DNA of 64,000 nt from an uncultured Alphaproteobacteria bacterium (GCA_905233975.1 CAJOGD010000007.1:37447-101446), one strand, 5' to 3'; counted from the first letter of the stretch, positions 1 through 7,281 are shown. The notes: a model not told the origin generated them from the letters alone. A program made the numbers and translations.

Positions 1-1
1 C

Positions 2-85
2 ACGCCAAACGTGGAATATCAAAACGGTACCTGGATGCCGTTCGCTGTGTTTGAAGTTACGTTCGGACTACAACCCGGCAAATAA
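2..85 (+). CDS. C-terminal end of an unidentified protein
   Basis: An open frame runs in from the left edge of the window for 27 codons and stops at TAA 83-85. The visible tail ends in Val-Thr-Phe-Gly-Leu-Gln-Pro-Gly-Lys. The piece is too short to assign a family. It is called only because the frame is open from the edge and the next gene is convergent. Confidence 0.4.
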   Translation, partial: TPNVEYQNGTWMPFAVFEVTFGLQPGK

Positions 86-102
86 AAATATCTGATTGTT
101 TT

Positions 103-432
103 TTACCTGCGTTTGCCCCAAGGCAACCTAATCAATCTTTTTCGTGATGATTGCACCTTGGTGGCGGCTTCCTGTGCCTGAAATGCGGCGAACAATGTGT
201 CGATAATATCGTTTGGAGTGCAATTTGGTAAGTTTGTCAAATCTTTGAGCGAATCGCAGGGAATGTATGTGCCAAGTTCTTCTTCTAATTGTACACAAAA
301 CGCGGTCCAACCAAAAGAATCAATTGACAAAGATGTGTCGCAATAACCTGTGGATTTTACCTTGATAAGGTTGTATTCGCCCAAGGCATTCAGCACATGT
401 TTTGTAAGTTCTTTTTTGGTATATGTTGTCAT
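103..432 (-). CDS. acyl-carrier-protein-like protein, orphan
   Basis: This 109-residue protein resembles a stand-alone acyl carrier protein. The stretch around residues 36-54 has the form of a phosphopantetheine site, Ile-Asp-Ser39-Phe, where classical ACPs have Asp-Ser-Leu, and it is followed by an acidic helix (Gln-Leu-Glu-Glu-Glu-Leu). Ser39 would carry the prosthetic arm. The tail is basic (Lys-Arg-Leu-Ile-Arg) and longer than in FabC-type AcpP, which is about 78 residues. I start at ATG 430-432 rather than 18 codons upstream because a GGTGAT sequence precedes it at normal spacing and the promoter at 459-486 lies upstream. No fatty-acid or polyketide genes lie next to it, so its partner enzyme is unknown. 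The family assignment is an inference from the motif. Confidence 0.6.
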   Translation of the reverse strand: MTTYTKKELTKHVLNALGEYNLIKVKSTGYCDTSLSIDSFGWTAFCVQLEEELGTYIPCDSLKDLTNLPNCTPNDIIDTLFAAFQAQEAATKVQSSRKRLIRLPWGKRR

Positions 433-458
433 TGTATCACCATTTGTTATTGTAATGA

Positions 459-486
459 ATAATAACACAAAATATCGCGTTGTCAA
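459..486 (-). promoter_or_regulatory. sigma-70-type promoter of the ACP-like gene
   Basis: Read on the minus strand there is a perfect -35 box TTGACA (481-486) and a -10 box TATTAT (459-464) separated by 16 bp. It sits 26 bp upstream of the chosen ATG. Confidence 0.6.
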
Positions 487-509
487 AAATAATTAAGAAA
501 ATTGCGATG

Positions 510-538
510 TTGACTTTCACCCATAAAAGTTGTTAAAT
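510..538 (+). promoter_or_regulatory. sigma-70-type promoter of the 574 lipoprotein
   Basis: TTGACT (510-515) and TTAAAT (533-538) are separated by 17 bp. The promoter diverges from the ACP-like promoter and lies 35 bp before the lipoprotein ATG. Confidence 0.5.
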
Positions 539-573
539 CCCCATGTATCAATATAACCCAAGGAGAAAACAGC

Positions 574-948
574 ATGAAAAAGATATTGGTTTGTGGTGCC
601 GTAGTTGCCGCTGTGGCGGGCTGCTCGGCGAAAAAAACGGACGAGGTCAAGGTTTTCGACGCGTCATGTGAAAAAGTTGTCGCGTTTGACCAGGGCGACA
701 TGATTGTAAAGTGCCCAACTAATGAAACGTTGGCGTCTTTGCAAGAACAGACCCCAAATGGCAGATTTGTTCAAGGCGGGGAATTTAACTTTGCCGATGC
801 GGTCGCCGATGCGGATCATGTTTATGTCAACATCATTCCGGCCGGTTCGTATGATTGGGCGGAAAAGACCGAATATCGTATTTTGGTAAAGAACCCGAAT
901 TTCGACGAAGGTGCGCTTTGGACGGTCAGTGTCTTGGTCCAAGACTAA
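574..948 (+). CDS. small lipoprotein, member of a three-copy cysteine-containing family
   Basis: This 124-residue protein starts with a lipoprotein signal ending in Ala-Val-Ala-Gly-Cys17, so it should be lipidated and held in the envelope. An AAGGAG-type ribosome site precedes the ATG. The mature part follows the same plan as the proteins at 62374 and 62787: an early Cys, a Lys-Cys-Pro motif, a Pro-Asn-Gly-X-Phe turn, a His-Val-Tyr-Val strand and a final Trp-rich strand. This copy lacks the terminal Gly-Cys that ends the other two. I recognise no named family. It is followed by a strong terminator and faces the HTH gene at 998. Confidence 0.8.
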   Translation: MKKILVCGAVVAAVAGCSAKKTDEVKVFDASCEKVVAFDQGDMIVKCPTNETLASLQEQTPNGRFVQGGEFNFADAVADADHVYVNIIPAGSYDWAEKTEYRILVKNPNFDEGALWTVSVLVQD

Positions 949-969
949 TACGATGTTTAATAAAACACA

Positions 970-1000
970 CCCCAAAGATTCAATCTTTGGGGCTTTTTTA
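970..1000 (+). terminator. Rho-independent terminator
   Basis: The arms CCCCAAAGATT (970-980) and AATCTTTGGGG (982-992) form a perfect hairpin followed by a T-run. It ends the lipoprotein transcript at the junction with the convergent HTH gene. Confidence 0.85.
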
Positions 1001-1243
1001 TTTTTGCGTTTGACTGTGTTCCGGCATAAACCTAACAAATTCAGACATTGTGACACCGGTTGCATTTAATACTTTGGCCAAACTGTATGTGGACGGCCAT
1101 CGCGGTTGACCATATTTGCTGAAACGTTTGCTTTTATTAAAAGTCGTTGCGTCCAAACCGGCGAATTTCGCAAGTCCCGAACAGGACATGTTTTTTGACG
1201 CGGCAAGTTTGACTATGGCGTGCCATAATTCTTCATGTGTCAT
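998..1243 (-). CDS. HTH regulator, S24-type DNA-binding half only
   Basis: This 81-residue protein is an XRE-like helix-turn-helix domain. Its central motif Ser-Gly-Leu-Ala-Lys-Phe-Ala-Gly-Leu-Asp-x-Thr-Thr-Phe-Asn-Lys-Ser-Lys-Arg and the later Arg-Trp-Pro-Ser-Thr match the N-terminal domain of alphaproteobacterial S24/LexA-like regulators. Those normally carry a C-terminal peptidase, and here the protein ends where that domain would begin. The start at 1243 is chosen over 1264 because GGAGGG lies just upstream. A close paralogue sits at 53346. Both are convergent with an exported-protein gene across a shared terminator. It probably binds DNA constitutively or is controlled by a partner; the target is unknown. 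Confidence 0.75.
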   Translation of the reverse strand: MTHEELWHAIVKLAASKNMSCSGLAKFAGLDATTFNKSKRFSKYGQPRWPSTYSLAKVLNATGVTMSEFVRFMPEHSQTQK

Positions 1244-1457
1244 ATTTTCCCTCCTGTTTAACATTAGATTTGTTTTTTATGTTTCGTATTATAGTTGAAA
1301 TATCTTCCTAGGACAAGACTTTTTTCTTTGTATCTTTTCCTATAAGATCAAAAAATAAAGTCGGATTTATAAACTGGTTTGCCGCGTCGGCGGAAATAAT
1401 CAATTGAAAAATTTGGCGCATAGGATTATAATCAAAACCCAACAGAAAGGATTACAT

Positions 1458-1865
1458 ATGAAAAAAATTATGCTCTTTTTGATTTGTACAACGGCCTTGG
1501 CGGGTTGTACCGGATTAACCAGACAGGAACAAAACCAGTTGCGGGAATTACAGGCCCAAGGTGTCACCGTTGATAGGCCGGTGGGCGGTTATGAAAAACC
1601 TGCATCGGGTGTGGCCGCGGGTGCGTTGAATCTGCTTCCGGGGGTTGGTAATTTCTATCTTGGAACGGGCACAGGGGCGGAATCTTCACACATTTTATAC
1701 GGTGTAATAAACCTGTTGCTTTGGCCGGCATCTATTTTGTGGGGTGTCCCAGAGGCGGCAATTGATGCGGACAACATAAATAAAAGGGAATTGTTGTATT
1801 ACTATACGTATGATGAAAAAGGTAAACAGGAACTGAAAAAAGCAAATATTACCTTAACAAAATAA
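1458..1865 (+). CDS. lipoprotein with hydrophobic Gly/Pro-rich core
   Basis: This 135-residue lipoprotein has the signal ending Ala-Leu-Ala-Gly-Cys16. The mature part has a short helical stretch rich in Gln and Leu, then two hydrophobic segments around residues 55-70 and 80-100 (Leu-Leu-Pro-Gly-Val-Gly-Asn-Phe-Tyr and Leu-Leu-Leu-Trp-Pro-Ala-Ser-Ile-Leu-Trp) that could enter the membrane, and a charged tail. I start at 1458 because AAAGGA precedes it and the signal peptide begins there; an upstream in-frame ATG at 1404 adds no signal. The family is not recognised. Confidence 0.75.
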   Translation: MKKIMLFLICTTALAGCTGLTRQEQNQLRELQAQGVTVDRPVGGYEKPASGVAAGALNLLPGVGNFYLGTGTGAESSHILYGVINLLLWPASILWGVPEAAIDADNINKRELLYYYTYDEKGKQELKKANITLTK

Positions 1866-1870
1866 TTCAA

Positions 1871-1895
1871 AACTCGTCATTATGACGGGTTTTTT
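1871..1895 (+). terminator. Rho-independent terminator
   Basis: A 9-bp stem AACTCGTCA / TGACGGGTT with a 3-nt loop is followed directly by a T-run. It lies 6 bp after the lipoprotein stop. Confidence 0.8.
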
Positions 1896-1920
1896 GTAAT
1901 CACTGCACGCGACGGATATT

Positions 1921-2517
1921 TTATTTCGGTTTGAAGTTGCCGCTTAATACATCTTGTAAATAGAGCAGGGCACTTATACGGGATTCGTCCCATGCCTGGA
2001 TAGTCTTTGGGTGGGGTTCTTGTTTTATTTCGCTTAATTTAACCAAGGCAGAAAATATCTTTTGTGCTTCGTATGACTGGTTTTTTATCCAATCTGTTTC
2101 ATTGGGTTCTTTTATCGCTTTTGATATATAATTGGTTTTGATTTTGCCGTTATCATATAACTGGATTAATTCGTACAACAGTTCAAAACAATCATATTTA
2201 TCAATCTTGAAAAATTGGTCGGCTTCTTTTCTGCGCCAAAATTCTGTAAAGCCTGTCCCATTATGGGCCTGTAGCCAGTAATTATAAGTGCAAGGTCCAG
2301 CGTTCGATTTTTCCTTGTGTATGTAAAATAAAGTCAAATCGGATTGAAGTGTGCAAAATAAACAACTTTTTCTGGGAAGGGTAACACGCCAAGATGGGGA
2401 ATCCGGTATGGTCTCCAATTTATATTTGGCGAATAGTTTAAATAATGTCATCAACAGCGATACTGATAACAGGTATTGCTCGGCTTGTATTTCTTGGTCT
2501 GTAAGCGTTTTGTCCAT
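1921..2517 (-). CDS. hypothetical protein
   Basis: This 198-residue soluble protein has no signal or membrane segment. The open frame continues upstream to 2709, but that part would overlap the divergent gene at 2634. The ATG at 2517 has an AAGGTG site, so I take it as the start. It is rich in aromatic and acidic residues, with an internal Cys-Leu-Phe-Cys near residue 52. I do not recognise a family. Confidence 0.6.
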   Translation of the reverse strand: MDKTLTDQEIQAEQYLLSVSLLMTLFKLFAKYKLETIPDSPSWRVTLPRKSCLFCTLQSDLTLFYIHKEKSNAGPCTYNYWLQAHNGTGFTEFWRRKEADQFFKIDKYDCFELLYELIQLYDNGKIKTNYISKAIKEPNETDWIKNQSYEAQKIFSALVKLSEIKQEPHPKTIQAWDESRISALLYLQDVLSGNFKPK

Positions 2518-2633
2518 ACGGTACACCTTTTGACAAACTGTTGCACATAATTCGTGTTTGTCAAGATAAAAATGGTGGCTGTTCTTGCAATGGGTTGTTT
2601 TATCGAATATAATTATGCAAAAGGGGAATGAAT

Positions 2634-3359
2634 ATGCAGAAAATATGTCAAAGTTGCGGAATGCCAATGGCCGATGAATCTGTGTATGGAACAAATGCGG
2701 ACGGTTCAAAGAATTCCGAATATTGTATCTATTGCTATCGTGACGGTAAATTCTTGCAAGATTGCACCATGGACGAAATGATAGAACATTGTGCGCAATT
2801 CATTGACGGCGTTAATAAAAATTTGCCGCACCCCATCACCCGCGAAGAATACATCGGACAAATGAAAGTGTATTTCCCGCGCCTGAAACGCTGGCGCGAT
2901 TCGATTGTTGTTTCGGACGCGGCACCGGCAAACCCTGCATTGGTCGGTGTCAAAGAAATTGTTGCCACAATGGCCGACACATCGCCAATCACATTTATTT
3001 CGTCGGTTGATGACCAAGGTTTCCCTTGGACCAAGGCTATGTTGTCGCCCCGCGTGCGCAAAGGCATAAGGGTTTTTTATTTCACAACCAACACATTTTC
3101 ATTGCGTGTGGCGCAATATCGCGCGAACCCAAAGGCGTGCATCTATTTCTGTGATGCGGAAAAATTCGTGGGCGTGATGTTGCGCGGCACAATGCAGGTT
3201 CTAACCGACGCGGAAACAAAAGAAATGATTTGGCGCGATGGCGATACCGAATATTATCCCGGCGGCGTTACCGATCCGAACTATTGCGTTTTGAAATTCA
3301 CCGCGACCGACGGCCGATTCTATAGCGACTATTATCCGCGTAGTTTCGTGATAGAATAG
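2634..3359 (+). CDS. zinc-ribbon and pyridoxamine-phosphate-oxidase-like flavin-binding fusion protein
   Basis: This 241-residue protein joins two known modules. Residues 1-85 are a putative zinc-ribbon domain: Cys-Gln-Ser-Cys-Gly-Met-Pro at the start, then Tyr-Cys-x-Tyr-Cys-Tyr-x-Asp-Gly-Lys, and the closing Leu-Lys-Arg-Trp-Arg. Residues 100-241 are a split-barrel flavin-binding domain of the general-stress-protein-26/PPOX type, with Phe-Ile-Ser-Ser-Val-Asp-x-Gln-Gly-Phe-Pro and a later Leu-Arg-Gly-Thr strand. Such barrels bind FMN or F420 and act as small-molecule reductases or oxidases; the substrate here is unknown. The second of two close ATGs is taken because GGGG lies 7 bp upstream of it. 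Confidence 0.8.
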   Translation: MQKICQSCGMPMADESVYGTNADGSKNSEYCIYCYRDGKFLQDCTMDEMIEHCAQFIDGVNKNLPHPITREEYIGQMKVYFPRLKRWRDSIVVSDAAPANPALVGVKEIVATMADTSPITFISSVDDQGFPWTKAMLSPRVRKGIRVFYFTTNTFSLRVAQYRANPKACIYFCDAEKFVGVMLRGTMQVLTDAETKEMIWRDGDTEYYPGGVTDPNYCVLKFTATDGRFYSDYYPRSFVIE

Positions 3360-3420
3360 GGTCTCCCTTTGCCCAAGTAAACAGTTTTTTATCAACCCAT
3401 GCCAAAAATCAGAAAATAAA

Positions 3421-3446
3421 ACCCTGAATTAACAGGGAAGTTTTTG
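3421..3446. terminator. bidirectional terminator
   Basis: A CCCTG / CAGGG stem (3422-3426, 3433-3437) has a T-run on the plus side and an A-run on the left that gives Ts on the minus strand. It lies between two convergent genes. Confidence 0.55.
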
Positions 3447-3453
3447 CTGATTT

Positions 3454-4020
3454 TTATTGTAATAACTGTTCCAGAAGTAATGGAAATGTATCATATCCAG
3501 CAGCGGTATTAAAATGTCCTGCATCTTTAACAATTTTGATTTCTGCACTGATTTTTTCAGCAAAATCAAACGATATAGCATTTGGTACATACGGGTCATT
3601 ATCCGAAACAAAACAAACCCTTTTTTCAGATAATTCCTTTAACTTTTCTAAATCATTTCGTATAAAAAACGGGGTATTTACATCATCAAATTCTGAATTC
3701 AATTTCTGATACAAAGGTGCAACAAAATAAAGTCCTTTGGCTTTTAATTGTTTATCTAATAAATAATCAGTGATAAACGCAGGTCCTAAACTGTGTCCGA
3801 TATAAGTCGTTTTAGAGCCTAGAAAAGAACTGTATGAATCTAAAATACGAAACCAGTTTTCATAATTTTGGTTTTCTTTTCCACAAGGAAACTGCGGAAC
3901 AAGAACTTTGAAACCTTTCGCTTCCAATTTTTGAAATAGCCAAGAAAACCAATTTTCAAACGGCGAACCATAACTTCCATGAACAATAACAAAATCATAA
4001 ATATTTTCTTGTGTTTCCAT
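3454..4020 (-). CDS. RBBP9/YdeN-like alpha/beta hydrolase
   Basis: This 188-residue serine hydrolase has an N-terminal Val-Ile-Val-His-Gly-Ser-Tyr-Gly strand-turn, the nucleophile elbow Gly-His-Ser-Leu-Gly, an acid in Ser-Asp-Asn-Asp-Pro-Tyr-Val-Pro and a catalytic His in Ala-Gly-His-Phe. These are the landmarks of the small RBBP9 family, whose members are about 180-190 residues. The ATG at 4020 has GGAAAAG upstream and gives the expected length. The frame continues open to 4191, but that extra part looks like an unrelated integrase remnant and is listed separately. The substrate is unknown. Confidence 0.75.
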   Translation of the reverse strand: METQENIYDFVIVHGSYGSPFENWFSWLFQKLEAKGFKVLVPQFPCGKENQNYENWFRILDSYSSFLGSKTTYIGHSLGPAFITDYLLDKQLKAKGLYFVAPLYQKLNSEFDDVNTPFFIRNDLEKLKELSEKRVCFVSDNDPYVPNAISFDFAEKISAEIKIVKDAGHFNTAAGYDTFPLLLEQLLQ

Positions 4021-4191
4021 ATTCTTTTCCATATCTTTTACCTTTTCTCGGGCTTCGTAATAGTGATCGGTATGTATCGATTTGATGTAATATCGTCGTT
4101 TACCATTCTTCCTTGGTAATTCTATTATATAGTAAAAAATTTCCCCCCGCAAATATAAATTTTTGTCGGGACCAGGGGGCTTAAACTTCAC
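4021..4191 (-). pseudogene. N-terminal remnant of a site-specific integrase, in frame with the hydrolase
   Basis: The 57 codons upstream of the hydrolase start encode a pattern typical of the N-terminus of phage-type tyrosine integrases (DUF6538-like): Leu-Tyr-Leu-Arg-Gly-x-x-Phe-Tyr-Tyr, then Lys-Arg-Arg-Tyr-Tyr-Ile-Lys-Ser and a His-Tyr-Tyr-Glu-Ala-Arg-Glu-Lys helix. No catalytic domain follows. The remnant lies 110 bp from a duplicated tRNA-Tyr 3' end, which supports an old integration event. It could also be read as an N-terminal extension of the hydrolase, but the internal ribosome site argues against that. Confidence 0.5.
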
Positions 4192-4301
4192 TTCGTTCGT
4201 TTTCGCTTACTCATTGTCGAACCTTGTCAACTGCGTTGCCATGGTATCAAATCCATAATCCACGACCACAAAATAAAAATACCCACACCAGTGGATAATT
4301 T

Positions 4302-4321
4302 TATTTTGGTGGGAGTGGGTG
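4302..4321. repeat. relic attachment site: second copy of the tRNA-Tyr 3' end
   Basis: The 20-mer tattttggtgggagtgggtg is identical to 4529-4548, which is the 3' end of tRNA-Tyr plus a few downstream bases. This copy also carries a hairpin and T-run after it on the minus strand, as a tRNA terminator would. The rest of the tRNA is absent here. Confidence 0.7.
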
Positions 4322-4499
4322 CGCCTCGATACGCAATAAATAAAATCAAAAAAATCTCGTACTCTTCGATTTTTTAAGATTTTCTTAATTGTGTATTCTC
4401 GTATTCGCCATGCGCGCCAATTATTCACGAAAATTTCATTTTCGTATGGCACTGTCGTGCCATGGCGCTCTTGCGCATCCACCCACCCCACATTGCAAA

Positions 4500-4527
4500 A
4501 TAAAAAATGACCCAAACGGGTCATTTT
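4500..4527 (-). terminator. terminator after tRNA-Tyr
   Basis: A 9-bp stem AAATGACCC / GGGTCATTT with a 4-nt loop is followed on the minus strand by a T-run. It ends 7 bp downstream of the tRNA CCA. Confidence 0.8.
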
Positions 4528-4528
4528 C

Positions 4529-4548
4529 TATTTTGGTGGGAGTGGGTG
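4529..4548. repeat. attachment-site copy overlapping tRNA-Tyr 3' end
   Basis: This is the intact partner of the 4302-4321 repeat. The 208 bp between the two copies contain no gene. Confidence 0.65.
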
Positions 4549-4620
4549 GATTCGAACCACCTCAGGCTTAAGCCAACAGATTTACAGTCTGCCCCGGCTC
4601 TCCAACTCCGGCGCACGCCC
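4534..4620 (-). tRNA. tRNA-Tyr (GTA)
   Basis: This 87-nt class II tRNA has a long variable arm, anticodon GTA in the loop CTGTAAA, T-arm GGTTCGAATCC and an encoded CCA. The acceptor strands GGGCGTG and CACTCCC pair except at position 4 (C opposite U). The mismatch lies on the side replaced by the relic integration, so it may be a scar of recombination. Confidence 0.9.
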
Positions 4621-4659
4621 AGAACTTTTTACCCTCGCTGCCGCTTTGGTAAAAATTCG

Positions 4660-4734
4660 TGGTGCGGGCAGCGGGACTCGAACCCGCATATCAAGCTTGG
4701 AAGGCTTGCGTACTAGCCCTTGTACTATGCCCGC
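4660..4734 (-). tRNA. tRNA-Gly (TCC)
   Basis: This 75-nt cloverleaf begins GCGGGC and ends GCCCGC-A-CCA, with anticodon TCC in CTTCCAA and T-arm GGTTCGAGTCC. It lies 39 bp upstream of tRNA-Tyr on the same strand, and the two are probably cotranscribed. Confidence 0.93.
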
Positions 4735-4852
4735 AACGAGTTCACAGCGCATAGATTATATAACATATTTGCCAAAAATCAAGTGGTAAAATGGGGCGCG
4801 CCAATTTTAATTTCCGTTGGGGCAACTGCGGTTTTGTGCGCAAAACAAAATA

Positions 4853-4881
4853 TTGACAAAATGTAATAGCGGTGCTATACT
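4853..4881 (+). promoter_or_regulatory. consensus sigma-70-type promoter
   Basis: TTGACA (4853-4858) and TATACT (4876-4881) are separated by exactly 17 bp, 31 bp upstream of the GTG start of the next gene. Confidence 0.8.
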
Positions 4882-4912
4882 GCTGGCGACAATTGTATTA
4901 AGGGGAATAAAA

Positions 4913-5530
4913 GTGGCAGAGGCAAAATCACAAACGAATAACGACGCACAATTGCAAGAGTTCCTTTTGGCCAATTTGCAGAGCGTGATAAAGCACTTCC
5001 TACCATCTTGGACCCCTTCAGAGTCAGAGAAAGGTCAAGAGTCTTGGACAAAGATATTGGACGATTATGAAGCCTTATGTTGGGCTCTGAAGAGTATTGA
5101 GCAAGCGTATCGTGCAAGATCATACATAGATAACACTGATATAAAACCTGTGAATGGTGATAATCCAGAGAACAGAGAAGATAAAAACAACTACTATAAT
5201 AACTTGCGCAAGAAACAAGAATTAGAACCGCAAGTAAGGGTGATCTTGTTAGAGCAACTTTTCCTACAACAATTAAGTGTGGACGAGGTTCAAGATGCAC
5301 TCGCTTGGGCAGAAAATCCAGCCTATGCTTCTGTGAACGTGTACGATAATGACAAGGAAGACCCAACGGAAGATCTTAAAGTGCTGTTGGCAAACCGCCA
5401 AAGGGTCTTGGAAGAGTTGTGTCAAAAGGCGCTGGCCAACCCGGAAATACGCGCGTATGTGGCGATGTGTGTGGCCGAACAAATTAAAAAACGCGCACAG
5501 ACCAGGCCAGGGCAGACTATCACGCGCTAA
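4913..5530 (+). CDS. hypothetical acidic/helical protein
   Basis: This 205-residue soluble protein is predicted largely helical and rich in Glu, Gln and Asn, with an Ala/Arg-rich C-terminal part. The start is GTG at 4913-4915, preceded by AAGGGG and a consensus promoter; the open frame upstream of it has no ribosome site. There is no signal peptide. I recognise no family, and no operon partner is present because the next gene is convergent. Confidence 0.7.
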   Translation: MAEAKSQTNNDAQLQEFLLANLQSVIKHFLPSWTPSESEKGQESWTKILDDYEALCWALKSIEQAYRARSYIDNTDIKPVNGDNPENREDKNNYYNNLRKKQELEPQVRVILLEQLFLQQLSVDEVQDALAWAENPAYASVNVYDNDKEDPTEDLKVLLANRQRVLEELCQKALANPEIRAYVAMCVAEQIKKRAQTRPGQTITR

Positions 5531-5552
5531 TATTTGATTGCACAATGTGATG

Positions 5553-6713
5553 TTATTTATATTTCTTCAACATCAAATAATATCCGCCACTGATTAGCAA
5601 ATTGCAAAAGATAATCACGACTATCGCAAACCATACAGACGTCATATCCGCGATTATTCCGATGCCCCAATAAATCGCGGCAGATAATATTCCGCCCATC
5701 AATGAAACTATTGACCCCATGGTTGCGCGTTGTTTGGGTGATAATTCTTGTTGTAATAACGCGGATTCGGCGGTCCGACATGGCCCCCATAACAAATTGC
5801 CACTTGATTGAAAGAAAGGCGTTATAACATTATTCAATGTGACGGCAATTGTTTTAATCGCGGCCACACCAATAGTTGACACGACCAAGATTCTATAGAA
5901 CCCAAATTTGCGAAAATATGGTGCGATGGAAAAACCGATTGCGCCACACACTTGCTTAATTATTCGCGCAACGTTTACCGCCCATGTCGATATAAGTGTA
6001 TTATAATATGCGCCTTCGATTCTGTACGATGTAAAGCTAACGGCGCGATTCAGCATTTGTATTGTTGCCAATATGCGCAGTTTTTTATTTTTTACAAATG
6101 ATTTCATGGCAATTACAAAATGCTTAACAGACGTGTTATCTTCCACAGTATGTTTTTTGGGTTCAACAAATCGCAGACAAATAAATATCGGGAAAATTCC
6201 AAATATCACAGAAACCCACGCCAGAACATTCAGGGAATAAAAATATGTTGTGAACGCCGCGACCAATGCGCCCGTTGCCAAACCAACCTGGCCGAATGTT
6301 TTACTGCGTGCGTATAGTATATCGTATTCATCAGGCTTGTTTAATTCTTCCATTGTTTCGTACATCAACGCGTCGTCTGTGCCCGACGCAAAAGCGTCGG
6401 AAAGCGCCCACAAAATGGCCCCGGGAATTAACAAATATTTATGCGCCCCCGCCAAAGCAAACATCAAAAACGCCAACACCGACAACACAGACGATAAAAC
6501 CAAAGTTTTCTTGCGCCCAATTTTATCAGAAAACACACCGGTGGGAATTTCTGCAAGGCTTTGGACAATACTTGCAATTGAAAACACCCCCAGTGCCAGG
6601 GCGTATGATCCGGTTATTTGCTGAAAGAACACGACGGCCAAAACCGACAAAGGCCATATTTCATAAAACAGGTAATATAATTTGAATAAAAAAATATTTC
6701 TGCGAATTTCCAT
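5553..6713 (-). CDS. MFS transporter
   Basis: This 386-residue membrane protein has about 12 hydrophobic segments and the MFS loop 2-3 signature Gly-Val-Phe-Ser-Asp-Lys-Ile-Gly-Arg-Lys-Lys, which places it in the major facilitator superfamily of secondary transporters. The second half contains the counterpart helices without an obvious substrate motif. It could export drugs or metabolites; the sequence does not say which. No clear ribosome site precedes the ATG, which may indicate leaderless or weak translation. Confidence 0.8.
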   Translation of the reverse strand: MEIRRNIFLFKLYYLFYEIWPLSVLAVVFFQQITGSYALALGVFSIASIVQSLAEIPTGVFSDKIGRKKTLVLSSVLSVLAFLMFALAGAHKYLLIPGAILWALSDAFASGTDDALMYETMEELNKPDEYDILYARSKTFGQVGLATGALVAAFTTYFYSLNVLAWVSVIFGIFPIFICLRFVEPKKHTVEDNTSVKHFVIAMKSFVKNKKLRILATIQMLNRAVSFTSYRIEGAYYNTLISTWAVNVARIIKQVCGAIGFSIAPYFRKFGFYRILVVSTIGVAAIKTIAVTLNNVITPFFQSSGNLLWGPCRTAESALLQQELSPKQRATMGSIVSLMGGILSAAIYWGIGIIADMTSVWFAIVVIIFCNLLISGGYYLMLKKYK

Positions 6714-6799
6714 ACGGCCATGTTAAAACTATCTGGGAATAAAAGCAAATATATTTTTGTGAGATTATGCTAAGTTGCGGCTTTGTAAAAGCGGCCCTG

Positions 6800-6831
6800 T
6801 CTCGCTGTAGCGTAAGCGAAAGCGGATGGCA
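6800..6831. repeat. 32-bp direct repeat, copy 1
   Basis: A 32-bp sequence beginning tctcgctgtagcgtaagcga and ending agcggatggca is identical to 7176-7207. The two copies flank the GIY-YIG gene. Confidence 0.85.
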
Positions 6832-6846
6832 CTCGCATCTGTTGAA

Positions 6847-7092
6847 CTAGAAAAATTTTTTTTGAAAAATCCTGCCATTACCAGTTTTCAGAAATTGTTC
6901 AAACCTTTTTGCTTTATCTTCACTATCAAAAGCAACATATCCCCGTAATTTCCATGGTTTGAATTTATTGGTGTGAATAGAATTACCCAAATTGTGTTGC
7001 TTTAGGCGTCTTTCTAAATCGTCTGTATAGCCAACATAAAAATGCTCTGGTTGCGCAATACTTTGTAAAATATAAGTGTAATACATCACCAT
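6847..7092 (-). CDS. GIY-YIG endonuclease-domain protein (UPF0213-like)
   Basis: This 81-residue protein is a bare GIY-YIG domain: Tyr-Tyr-Thr-Tyr-Ile-Leu at the start, Tyr-Val-Gly-Tyr-Thr-Asp-Asp-Leu-Glu-Arg-Arg-Leu-Lys-Gln-His-Asn, and a later Lys-Ala-x-Arg-Phe-Glu-Gln-Phe-Leu-Lys helix. Stand-alone proteins of this kind are presumed DNA nucleases of unclear role. It lies between perfect 32-bp direct repeats at the edge of the tRNA-Glu element, so it may belong to a small mobile or homing segment. The ATG at 7092 gives the usual family start; no good ribosome site is visible. Confidence 0.7.
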   Translation of the reverse strand: MVMYYTYILQSIAQPEHFYVGYTDDLERRLKQHNLGNSIHTNKFKPWKLRGYVAFDSEDKAKRFEQFLKTGNGRIFQKKFF

Positions 7093-7202
7093 TACGTACA
7101 GTCCGCTTTCATTCGCTACGCTCATTACAGCGAGACATCCGTTTCTCTAACTCTACATCGCGCTTGCTGGCGCAATCTCGCTGTAGCGTAAGCGAAAGCG
7201 GA
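7093..7202. other. inverted partner of the 32-bp repeat family
   Basis: The sequence at about 7099-7134, read on the minus strand, is a diverged copy of the 32-bp repeat (tctcgctgtaatgagcgtag, then gcgaatgaaagcgga). No gene is visible here. Confidence 0.45.
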
Positions 7203-7207
7203 TGGCA
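7176..7207. repeat. 32-bp direct repeat, copy 2
   Basis: This is the second perfect copy. Its last five bases (tggca) are the first five bases of the tRNA-Glu attachment repeat at 7203-7221. Confidence 0.85.
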
Positions 7208-7221
7208 GTCCCAATGGGAAT
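7203..7221. repeat. distal attachment site of the tRNA-Glu element
   Basis: This is an exact 19-bp copy of the tRNA-Glu 3' end at 18742-18760, in the same orientation. Confidence 0.8.
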
Positions 7222-7281
7222 GCTTCGCCACCTTGCCTCACTCGCTTTGCTCGCCGGCATGCTCTCGCCTGCCTTTCGGCT

